From an uncultured Collinsella sp. (GTDB lineage Bacteria; Actinomycetota; Coriobacteriia; Coriobacteriales; Coriobacteriaceae), in assembly GCA_902490325.1 (NCBI GenBank), contig CABUDJ010000086.1, forward strand, positions 1 to 6,750: 6,750 nucleotides of DNA, read 5' to 3'. The notes under the pieces are model-generated. The model saw nothing but the letters and a program-made list of their open reading frames with translations. It ran no database searches and was not told where the DNA came from. Shown piece by piece: positions 1 to 4,782 of the stretch (position 1 is the first letter of the stretch; each line of letters opens with the position of its first letter). The position numbers and the translations under genes were made by a program.

Positions 1-4
1 AGAG

Positions 5-30
5 AAGAGGCGGGGCATGCCCCGCCTCTT
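5..30. terminator. Perfect 26-bp GC-rich palindrome, probable terminator of a gene outside the window
   Basis: Positions 5-30 are a perfect inverted repeat centred between 17 and 18. As RNA it gives an 11-bp stem around a CATG tetraloop, with a GC-rich core flanked by AAGA/TCTT. This resembles an intrinsic terminator, but the tract after it on the plus strand (TTACACC) is only weakly U-rich. The element is symmetric, so it could serve either strand. The gene it serves lies to the left and is not visible. Confidence 0.5.
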
Positions 31-354
31 ACACCACATCTCTGCGCGCTACCGATGTCCACCTACATTTTTCGACTTATTCGGCCACCGATGTGCCAGA
101 TTGGCTGCAGCAATGCTCAATATAACTTTAGATAAAACTGATTCTGCAGAAACTCCCGTAGAGGAAGAACTGATTCTCGCGGTATTTGACACGATAAAGT
201 ACAAATATGAACAGTTCTAATGCTTCTCAAGGTGGCTTTCTTAGCATGCTAGCCGAACATCTCGAAATATGTTGGCGAGCATTGCGTCGATGTCTCCCAA
301 CCCACAGAAAATCGCAGAAGCGGCAAGCAGTCATCGAAATTAACGCAAATTGTA
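31..354. other. AT-richer stretch without a convincing gene, upstream of the metal-efflux operon
   Basis: About 325 bases lie between the left palindrome and the operon promoter. A plus-strand reading frame is open from 17 to 220, but its first ATG lies inside the palindrome. A later in-frame ATG at 113 would give 35 residues ending in a charged/aromatic tail (EEELILAVFDTIKYKYEQF). Neither start has a Shine-Dalgarno sequence. The base composition is lower in GC than the genes around it, so this could be a decayed gene end or imported DNA. The only other structure seen is an imperfect hairpin at 248-280. Confidence 0.45.
248..280. repeat. Imperfect hairpin in the upstream region
   Basis: GCTAGCCGAACAT (248-260) pairs with ATGTTGGCGAGC (269-280) across an 8-nt loop, with one mismatch and one bulged G. 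A 10-bp palindrome TAGCATGCTA (242-251) overlaps its left edge. No T-run follows, so it is not a standard terminator. Its function is unknown and it may be chance. Confidence 0.3.
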
Positions 355-382
355 TTGACATATGAACATACACTCATATAAT
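355..382 (+). promoter_or_regulatory. Promoter of the ArsR-HMA-ATPase operon
   Basis: A perfect -35 TTGACA (355-360) is followed after 16 bp by a perfect -10 TATAAT (377-382). This predicts a start of transcription near 388-390 and a leader of about 40 nt before the regulator ATG at 429. The spacer and most of the -10 lie inside operator O1, so bound repressor should exclude RNA polymerase. Confidence 0.78.
360..379. promoter_or_regulatory. ArsR/SmtB-type operator O1, inside the promoter
   Basis: ATATGA-N8-TCATAT is an imperfect inverted repeat with the TGAACA half-site typical of SmtB/CzrA-class operators. Its minus strand matches operator O2 at 18 of 20 positions, so the two sites are closely related but inverted. 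It covers the last base of the -35, the spacer and half of the -10. The owner is most likely the ArsR-family protein encoded at 429. That is inferred from position and from recurrence of the motif. Confidence 0.72.
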
Positions 383-394
383 CGAAAGCAAGTT

Positions 395-414
395 ATATGA
401 GCGCATGTTCATAT
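395..414. promoter_or_regulatory. ArsR/SmtB-type operator O2, in the leader before the repressor gene
   Basis: ATATGA (395-400) and TCATAT (409-414) form a 6-8-6 inverted repeat. The site lies just downstream of the predicted transcription start and ends one base before the Shine-Dalgarno AAAGGA (416-421). Its centre is 35 bp from the centre of O1. Binding here would add a roadblock to initiation control. Confidence 0.74.
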
Positions 415-428
415 GAAAGGATATTGCA

Positions 429-794
429 ATGAGCACCCGCGTTGATGAAACGAAACCCGACATCGAGGCCACCGAACCCGCGATCCCCACCACCTGCTCG
501 CCCGAGGACCTTCCCGACGAGGAACTTCTCTACGACCTCGCCGACCTGTTCAAGGTCTTCAGCGACACCACGCGTATCAAGATCCTTTACGCCCTCATGG
601 GCCGCGAGCTCTGCGTGGCAGACATCGCCGAAGCGACCGAAACCTCGCAGTCGGCAGTATCGCACCAGCTGCGCACACTCAAGCAGTCGCACCTGGTTAA
701 ATTCCGGCGCGACGGGCGCAATATCCTCTACTCGCTCGCCGACGACCACGTCTACACCATGCTCAACCAGGGCATGAGCCACATCTGCGAATAG
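429..794 (+). CDS. ArsR-family (SmtB/CadC-type) zinc/cadmium-sensing repressor
   Basis: A 121-residue winged-helix repressor of the ArsR/SmtB family, expected to bind DNA as a dimer and let go when it binds metal. The HTH spans about residues 60-90, with recognition helix around TSQSAVSHQLRTL, and the wing FRRDGRN follows. The C-terminal helix carries D105-x-H107 and H118-x2-E121, the exact spacing of the SmtB/CzrA alpha-5 zinc site. C62-x2-D65 in ELCVAD, with C23 in the N-terminal arm, matches the SmtB-like alpha-3N site. The CadC second cysteine of ELCVCD is replaced by alanine. The start at 429 is set by AAAGGA seven bases upstream; length is normal for the family. It is the first gene of the efflux operon, 63 nt ahead of the HMA gene, and is probably autoregulated through O1/O2. 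The family is certain; zinc versus cadmium or lead as inducer is inferred. Confidence 0.95.
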   Translation: MSTRVDETKPDIEATEPAIPTTCSPEDLPDEELLYDLADLFKVFSDTTRIKILYALMGRELCVADIAEATETSQSAVSHQLRTLKQSHLVKFRRDGRNILYSLADDHVYTMLNQGMSHICE

Positions 795-857
795 CAGCCA
801 ACCACGGTACCAGCGCGGCCTGCACCCAAGCCGCAAATACAGGGAAAGGAACCCACC

Positions 858-1076
858 ATGAAAAAGCAGTTTAAGCTCGATGAGATCGACTGCGCCAACT
901 GTGCGCGCGAGCTTCAGGACGAGCTGGCCAAGCTCGAGGGCGTCAAATCCGTGTCCGTCAACTTTATGACCCAGAAGTTGACGCTCGAGGCCGATGACGC
1001 CGAGTTCGACGAGGTCCTCGACCGCGTTGTGGAGTTCACCGCCGACGCCGAGCCGGACTGCGAGATTATTCTCTAG
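858..1076 (+). CDS. Free-standing HMA-domain metal-binding protein (putative Zn/Cd metallochaperone)
   Basis: A 72-residue single-domain protein with the ferredoxin-like HMA fold. The metal motif is IDCANCA (residues 10-16), with C12 and C15 as ligands. The aspartate just before the first cysteine (D11) is the feature seen in ZntA-type zinc/lead HMA domains, where it acts as a third ligand, and differs from the usual copper-type M-x-C-x-x-C. An extra cysteine, C68, lies near the C-terminus. The protein is strongly acidic: 19 Asp/Glu against 8 Lys/Arg. A Shine-Dalgarno run of AGGGAAAGGA (841-850) fixes the ATG at 858. It lies between the repressor and the pump, and the pump lacks an N-terminal HMA domain, so it probably supplies that function in trans. 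The chaperone or metal-sensing role is inferred. Confidence 0.9.
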   Translation: MKKQFKLDEIDCANCARELQDELAKLEGVKSVSVNFMTQKLTLEADDAEFDEVLDRVVEFTADAEPDCEIIL

Positions 1077-1097
1077 CCCAGGTTTACGCCAACCTGC

Positions 1098-1121
1098 AAG
1101 GCCGCGCTTGCTGCGGCCTTT
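1098..1121 (+). terminator. Weak terminator-like hairpin between the HMA gene and the pump gene
   Basis: AAGGCCGC (1098-1105) and GCGGCCTT (1113-1120) form a perfect 8-bp stem with a 7-nt loop. Only a short U-run (CUUUGCUC) follows, so termination would be partial. It lies 21 nt after the HMA stop codon and 13 nt before operator O3. It could lower pump expression relative to the first two genes, or stabilise the upstream mRNA 3' end. Confidence 0.4.
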
Positions 1122-1137
1122 GCTCGCGAAATTATAT
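1108..1137 (+). promoter_or_regulatory. Possible weak internal promoter for the pump gene
   Basis: TTGCTG (1108-1113) is followed after 18 bp by TTATAT (1132-1137), which runs into operator O3. The match is modest and the -35 overlaps the loop and stem of the hairpin above. It is listed because an operator placed here would make sense over a promoter, but O3 may instead act on through-going transcription. Confidence 0.25.
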
Positions 1138-1153
1138 GAGCGAATGTTCATAC
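1134..1153. promoter_or_regulatory. ArsR/SmtB-type operator O3, directly upstream of the pump gene
   Basis: ATATGAGCG-A-ATGTTCATAC matches O2 at 18 of 20 positions in the same orientation. As at O2, a Shine-Dalgarno (GGGAGG, 1162-1167) and an ATG (1177) follow closely. It lies inside the operon, 739 bp centre to centre from O2, which suggests separate control of the pump gene or looping between repressor-bound sites. Confidence 0.72.
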
Positions 1154-1176
1154 ATTCAAATGGGAGGATACGAGTC

Positions 1177-3129
1177 ATGGCCACCGCCGACCCCAAAAAG
1201 AAAAAGAAGAAGCGCAAGAAAAAAGAATCACTCGAGCATAAGCGCAACCGCATCCTGGTAGCGCTGGGCATTTTTGCCGTGGTGTACGCCCTCGATGAGT
1301 TCGGCACCCTTACCGCCGCATTCGGCACCCCGGGCGACATCTACGCCAGCTTTGTGCTGTTCCTCGTGCCGTTTTTGATTGCCGGCTACGACGTACTGCA
1401 AAAGGCATTCAATAACATCCGCCGCGGCAAGGCCTTCGACGAGAGCTTCCTCATGGCCGTCGCGACCATCGGCGCGTTTGCCATGGTGCTCTTCCCCGAT
1501 ACCGACCCGCACATGGCCGAAGGCGCCGCCGTCATGCTGTTCTACCAGGTCGGCGAGCTGTTTCAGGCGTACGCCGTGGGCAAGAGCCGCAAGTCGATCA
1601 GTGCCATGATGGACATCGCGCCCGACTACGCTAACGTCGAGCAGCCCGACGGCACACTCGAGCAGGTCTTCCCCGATGACATCGCCGTCGGCACCGTGAT
1701 CGTGGTCAAGCCCGGTGAGCGCGTGCCTATCGACGGCGTCATCGTCGAGGGCGAGACACAGCTCGATACCGCCGCCCTTACCGGAGAGTCGGTCCCCCGC
1801 CCGGCCAAAACTGGAGACGATATCATCAGCGGCTGCATCAACATGACGGGTCTCCTCCACGTGCGCACCACCAAGCCCTTTGGCGAGTCCACCGTCGCGC
1901 GCGTCCTGGAGCTCGTAGAAAACGCTAGTGAGAAGAAGGCACGCACCGAGAACTTCATCACGCGCTTCGCCCGCGTCTACACGCCCGCTGTCACCGGCGC
2001 GGCCGCGGTACTCGCGCTCGGCGGTGGCTTGGTCACCGGCGCCTGGTCCGACTGGATCCTGCGCGGCCTGACCTTCCTCGTCGTCAGTTGCCCATGCGCG
2101 CTCGTGATCAGCGTGCCGCTCAGCTTTTTTGGCGGCATCGGTGGCGCATCCAAGCTGGGCGTCCTCATCAAGGGCTCTAACTACCTCGAGACGCTCGCGG
2201 ATGTGGACACCGTCGTCTTTGACAAGACCGGCACGCTCACCAACGGCACGTTTTCGGTCGTGGCGGTACACCCCGAGGCAGGCTATACCGAGCAGTCGCT
2301 GCTCGAAGTCGCGGCCCTTGCCGAGTCATTCTCCGACCATCCCATCGCGCAGTCGGTACGCACCGCCTTCCAGGGCGAGCTCGATCCCAAACGCGTAAGC
2401 GACTCCACCAATGACGCGGGCCATGGCGTGACGGCGATTATCGACGGCAAGCGCGTCATCGTCGGCAATGCCAAGATGCTTGCTGTGGCCGGTATCGAAG
2501 CGCCCAATTGCGAGATCGTCGGCACCATCCTCCACGTGCTGGTCGATGATACGTACGCCGGCCACATCGTAATTGCCGACACCATAAAGACCGATGCCGA
2601 GCAAACGATTCGCGACCTGCACGCCGCCGGCGTCAAGCGCACCGTCATGCTCACGGGCGACCGTGAGGAGGTTGCGGCGTCTGTAGCCAAGCAACTCGGT
2701 CTCGACGAGTTCCACGCGCAGCTGTTACCGGGTGATAAGGTCGAGCGTGTCGAGGCGCTGCTTGCAGCAGAATCGGGCAAGGGCAAGCTCGCCTTTGTAG
2801 GCGACGGTATCAACGACGCACCCGTGCTTACCCGCGCAGACGTTGGCATCGCCATGGGCGCTATGGGCTCGGACGCCGCAATTGAGGCGGCGGACGTCGT
2901 GCTCATGGATGACAAGCCGTCCAACATCTCCCGCGCGATCCGCGTGGCGCGCAAGACCATGTCGATTGTTTGGCAGAACATCATCTTTGCGCTGGGCATT
3001 AAGTTGCTGATTCTGGTGCTTGCGGCACTGGGCATCGCCAACATGTGGCTTGCTGTGTTCGGCGACGTGGGCGTGGCGATTATCGCCATCCTGAATGCCA
3101 TGCGCGCGATGGGTGTCAAGAACCTGTAG
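1177..3129 (+). CDS. cadA: P1B-2 type heavy-metal (Zn/Cd/Pb) exporting P-type ATPase without an HMA domain
   Basis: An inner-membrane pump of 650 residues that uses ATP to expel divalent soft metals. Visible motifs are actuator T202-G-E-S205, membrane metal site C305-P-C307, phosphorylated D349 in DKTGTLT, H388-P389 of the nucleotide domain, T493-G-D495 and G542-D-G-I-N-D547. K609 and D630, 21 residues apart in the last two membrane helices, match the K/D pair of ZntA, and C307 to D349 has ZntA spacing; this argues for Zn/Cd/Pb over Cu. Eight membrane helices are recognisable, the first at about 26-40. The ATG at 1177 has GGGAGG nine bases upstream; the same frame is open back to 994, but that part overlaps the HMA gene and is not protein-like for this family. 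The N-terminus has no HMA domain but a basic run at residues 7-16 (nine Lys, one Arg). About 80 residues shorter than E. coli ZntA. The symbol reflects family, not proven orthology. Confidence 0.95.
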   Translation: MATADPKKKKKKRKKKESLEHKRNRILVALGIFAVVYALDEFGTLTAAFGTPGDIYASFVLFLVPFLIAGYDVLQKAFNNIRRGKAFDESFLMAVATIGAFAMVLFPDTDPHMAEGAAVMLFYQVGELFQAYAVGKSRKSISAMMDIAPDYANVEQPDGTLEQVFPDDIAVGTVIVVKPGERVPIDGVIVEGETQLDTAALTGESVPRPAKTGDDIISGCINMTGLLHVRTTKPFGESTVARVLELVENASEKKARTENFITRFARVYTPAVTGAAAVLALGGGLVTGAWSDWILRGLTFLVVSCPCALVISVPLSFFGGIGGASKLGVLIKGSNYLETLADVDTVVFDKTGTLTNGTFSVVAVHPEAGYTEQSLLEVAALAESFSDHPIAQSVRTAFQGELDPKRVSDSTNDAGHGVTAIIDGKRVIVGNAKMLAVAGIEAPNCEIVGTILHVLVDDTYAGHIVIADTIKTDAEQTIRDLHAAGVKRTVMLTGDREEVAASVAKQLGLDEFHAQLLPGDKVERVEALLAAESGKGKLAFVGDGINDAPVLTRADVGIAMGAMGSDAAIEAADVVLMDDKPSNISRAIRVARKTMSIVWQNIIFALGIKLLILVLAALGIANMWLAVFGDVGVAIIAILNAMRAMGVKNL

Positions 3130-3145
3130 CGTTCGTGGGCTGTCC

Positions 3146-3272
3146 GGCCGGGACCGGGCTTGGTTTTGAAAACGTCCTCGCGCATGAGGCCCGTCTTTCC
3201 TGCTCCTGCGGAGCAACGGAAAGGCGGGCCTCGCGCTGTGGAGTGTTTTCAAAACCAAACCCGGCCCCGGCC
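3146..3272. repeat. 127-nt long composite hairpin element between convergent genes
   Basis: Outer arms 3146-3173 and 3245-3272 are inverted repeats matching at 26 of 28 positions; each has a GC-rich outer half and the inner sequence TTGGTTTTGAAAAC. Inside them, 3186-3200 and 3218-3232 pair at 14 of 15 positions (the exception is a G-U), and the tip TGCTCC/GGAGCA (3201-3206 and 3210-3215) closes on a 3-nt loop. The element could be a bidirectional terminator for the pump and the DtxR-type gene, or a small non-autonomous mobile element. No target-site duplication is visible at its edges. Confidence 0.75.
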
Positions 3273-3347
3273 TGCGGTGACGTAGGTGGCAGTTCTTGGG
3301 CATCGCTTGCTGGCGGGGTTCCTTTGCTGAAATGGACTTGGCCGAAA

Positions 3348-3360
3348 GGACCGCTGGTCC
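3348..3360. repeat. Small GGACC/GGTCC inverted repeat
   Basis: GGACC-GCT-GGTCC is a 5-3-5 inverted repeat between the long hairpin element and the 3370-3388 hairpin. It is too short to mean much alone, but it adds to the dense secondary structure of this convergent gap. Confidence 0.35.
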
Positions 3361-3369
3361 CGGTCGCTG

Positions 3370-3388
3370 GTTCGCGCTTTGCGCGAAC
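3370..3388. repeat. 8-bp perfect hairpin downstream of the DtxR-type gene
   Basis: GTTCGCGC-TTT-GCGCGAAC is a perfect 8-3-8 inverted repeat, 20 nt beyond the minus-strand stop codon of the regulator. It could end or protect that transcript. No T-run follows on the minus strand, so a standard intrinsic terminator is not supported. Confidence 0.45.
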
Positions 3389-3408
3389 TCCGCGCTACTG
3401 GGGGTTCG

Positions 3409-3798
3409 TTAGGATTCCGCCGCTTGGCCCGTCGCCTCGCCCCGGTTCAGCATCGCCCTCAGTTTCTCGAAGCTTTCCTCGCTCAGGCAGTGCTCCATGT
3501 GGCAGCCCTCTTGCGACGCGACCTCAGCCGAAACACCCGCATCCTCTAGCAGCCCCACGAAAAAGCAGTGACGCTCCCACATTTGGCGCGCGACCTCCAG
3601 ACCACGCTCCGTCAGATGAACGTCGCGCTTGCCCATTTCGACATAGCCGTTGCTTTCCAACGTCGCCATGGCCTTGGAAACGCTCGCCTTGGTTACGCCG
3701 AGGTGCTCCGCAACGTCGATCGAGCGCACGATGCCCTGACGTTCCGACAGAACGTAGATCGATTCGAGATAGTCTTCTCCGGATTCACGTAGGGCCAT
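3409..3798 (-). CDS. Short DtxR/MntR-family metal-dependent transcriptional regulator
   Basis: A 129-residue iron/manganese-type repressor: N-terminal winged HTH (recognition helix about residues 36-50, TKASVSKAMATLESNGY), then the metal-binding/dimer domain, without the SH3-like third domain of DtxR or IdeR, so MntR-like in size. Likely ligands are D9, E12, H77, C99, E102 and H103. D9/E12 match the MntR pair D8/E11 (motif EDYLESIY), while C99-x2-E102-H103 matches the DtxR C102-x2-E105-H106 pattern where MntR has glutamate. The start at 3798 is chosen because GAAAGG sits six bases upstream; the frame extends to a GTG at 3846 with no better ribosome site and non-family sequence. It converges on the pump operon. 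No manganese or iron transporter is beside it, so its targets lie elsewhere. The family is firm; metal choice is open. Confidence 0.92.
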   Translation of the reverse strand: MALRESGEDYLESIYVLSERQGIVRSIDVAEHLGVTKASVSKAMATLESNGYVEMGKRDVHLTERGLEVARQMWERHCFFVGLLEDAGVSAEVASQEGCHMEHCLSEESFEKLRAMLNRGEATGQAAES

Positions 3799-3851
3799 GG
3801 GCCGCCTTTCGCGATGATTGCTAGTTAGCCTTTGGATACTTTTCACAGCTT

Positions 3852-3867
3852 ACTTTACCGCAAAAGT
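3852..3867. promoter_or_regulatory. Candidate DtxR-type operator, proximal copy
   Basis: ACTTT-N6-AAAGT is an inverted repeat 54 bp upstream of the regulator start. Read on the minus strand it is AACTTTTGCGGTAAAGTA, closely similar to the copy 31 bp further upstream. Two copies before a metalloregulator gene suggest autoregulation. No convincing -35/-10 pair was found on the minus strand here. Confidence 0.45.
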
Positions 3868-3882
3868 TGCCCATGTCTTACT

Positions 3883-3897
3883 ACTTTGCCTAAAAGT
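3883..3897. promoter_or_regulatory. Candidate DtxR-type operator, distal copy
   Basis: ACTTT-N5-AAAGT is an inverted repeat; on the minus strand it reads AACTTTTAGGCAAAGTA and contains a TTAGGC core reminiscent of DtxR-family boxes. It shares the ACTTT...CAAAAGTT/TAAAAGTT layout of the proximal copy, which lies about three helical turns away. Confidence 0.45.
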
Positions 3898-3920
3898 TAT
3901 CCGTGTTTCACAAAACGTGC

Positions 3921-3963
3921 GGGACGAAAACAAAATGGGGACGCCCCACAAGGAGTGTCCCCA
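3921..3963 (-). terminator. Terminator of the ABC-F/HAD operon
   Basis: On the minus strand TGGGGAC (3963-3957) pairs with GTCCCCA (3942-3936) across a 14-nt loop, followed at once by a T-rich tail TTTTGTTTTCG (3935-3925). It begins 43 nt after the HAD gene stop codon, the right place for the end of that operon. The long loop makes it weaker than a textbook case. Confidence 0.6.
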
Positions 3964-3997
3964 GGTGCCGGCAGAAAAGGAGCGTCCCAAAGTGCCG
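3950..3997. repeat. Two-copy direct repeat, 27-bp period, GTCCC-containing (REP-like)
   Basis: Positions 3950-3970 and 3977-3997 match at 18 of 21 bases (AAGGAG-Y-GTCCC, then GTGCCG). The left copy overlaps the right arm of the GGGGAC/GTCCCC hairpin. GGGGAC...GTCCCC palindromes of this kind resemble dispersed REP sequences spread by REP-associated Y1 transposases in many bacteria. No such transposase is in the window, so that identification is inference. Confidence 0.5.
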
Positions 3998-4005
3998 AGC
4001 CGCAG

Positions 4006-4776
4006 CTATAACAGGCCAAAGTGCTTTGCGGCGTTGTAGATCCCATCGTCGTCCACGGCGGTCGTTACGTAGGTCGCCGCGGCCTTCACGGTATCCTGCG
4101 CATTGCCCATGGCCACGCTCGTGCCCACGGCGGCAAACATCGACAGGTCGTTCTCGCCGTCGCCAAAGGCAATCGCCTCGCTCGCGTCGATACCAAGCCG
4201 CTCGAGCGTCGCCGCCACGCCCAGGTCCTTGCCGCCGTTAGCGGGAATAATGTCGCAGAACAGGTCGCACCAGCGCGTGGTGAGCGAATGCGACACGGCG
4301 TCGGTCACGATATGCTCGTCGACCGGGTCCACAAAGGCGCAAAACTGGTAGACCGGTGCATCAAAGGCGTGCTCAAACGGCTCCTCGTGGTAGACGATTC
4401 CCGCGTTGCTGCCAGCCGTCACCACGCGCTCGGACAGGCGGTTCACAAACGAGTTCTCGCCCTGCATGCACAGCGAGTCGTAGCGCCCCTGCGCCACCTG
4501 GTCCACAATCACCGCGACGTCGTCCGAATCGATCGGGCAGCTGCGGTAAACCCCCTCGGCATCAAAGCAGTGCTGGCCCGAAAGCGTAATGTACGCATCC
4601 CAGCCCAGGTCGAACAGCCAGTCCGGCATCTGGTAGGTCGGACGGCCCGTGGCGATCACGCACGCGATCCCCTGCTCGTGAAAGCTGTCGAGCACCTGCT
4701 GCGCCGACGCCGGAATCCGGTGGGTCTTAAAGCTCAGCAGCGTGCCGTCGATATCGAAAAACGCGGCTTTGATCAT
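4006..4776 (-). CDS. Cof-type HAD-superfamily hydrolase (type IIB phosphatase)
   Basis: A 256-residue soluble phosphatase expected to remove phosphate from small metabolites such as sugar phosphates or nucleotide cofactors; the exact substrate cannot be read from sequence. All four HAD motifs are present: D8-I-D10-G-T (nucleophile and acid/base), T43 in IATGRP, K183 in GGKDLG, and G205-D-G-E-N-D210 for magnesium. The long insertion between motifs II and III is the type IIB cap typical of the Cof/YbiV group, and the length is normal. AGGAG (4784-4788 on the minus strand) lies seven bases before the ATG and within the last codons of the upstream ABC-F gene. The two genes are only 6 nt apart, so they form one transcript and are probably translationally coupled. 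A functional link between them is not known. Confidence 0.93.
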   Translation of the reverse strand: MIKAAFFDIDGTLLSFKTHRIPASAQQVLDSFHEQGIACVIATGRPTYQMPDWLFDLGWDAYITLSGQHCFDAEGVYRSCPIDSDDVAVIVDQVAQGRYDSLCMQGENSFVNRLSERVVTAGSNAGIVYHEEPFEHAFDAPVYQFCAFVDPVDEHIVTDAVSHSLTTRWCDLFCDIIPANGGKDLGVAATLERLGIDASEAIAFGDGENDLSMFAAVGTSVAMGNAQDTVKAAATYVTTAVDDDGIYNAAKHFGLL

Positions 4777-4782
4777 TCTCGC

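Noticed and set aside
17..220. 67-codon plus-strand frame at the left edge
   Set aside because: The start lies within the perfect palindrome and neither this ATG nor the one at 113 has a Shine-Dalgarno sequence. It is kept only as a possible remnant.
994..1176. N-terminal extension of the pump gene back to an ATG at 994
   Set aside because: This stretch overlaps the HMA gene in another frame, translates to Ser/Arg/Pro-rich sequence, and lacks a ribosome site. The ATG at 1177 has GGGAGG at proper spacing.
1195..1225. A-rich lysine codons as a programmed ribosomal frameshift site
   Set aside because: The A6G run (1219-1225) is not in the X-XXY-YYZ register relative to the reading frame, and no alternative product is apparent. 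Simple lysine-rich coding explains it.
393..1340. Minus-strand open frame of 315 codons across the repressor and HMA genes
   Set aside because: It runs antisense through two well-supported plus-strand genes and the intergenic operator, and has no family features. It is a shadow of GC-skewed codon use.
3273..3408. tRNA, CRISPR or riboswitch in the convergent gap
   Set aside because: No cloverleaf, no regularly spaced repeats and no known aptamer pattern could be seen; only short hairpins are present.
3045..3824. 259-codon plus-strand frame spanning the end of the pump gene, the long hairpin and the DtxR-type gene
   Set aside because: It overlaps two real genes in other frames and reads through the palindromic element; the composition is Pro/Arg/Ser-rich with no motif.
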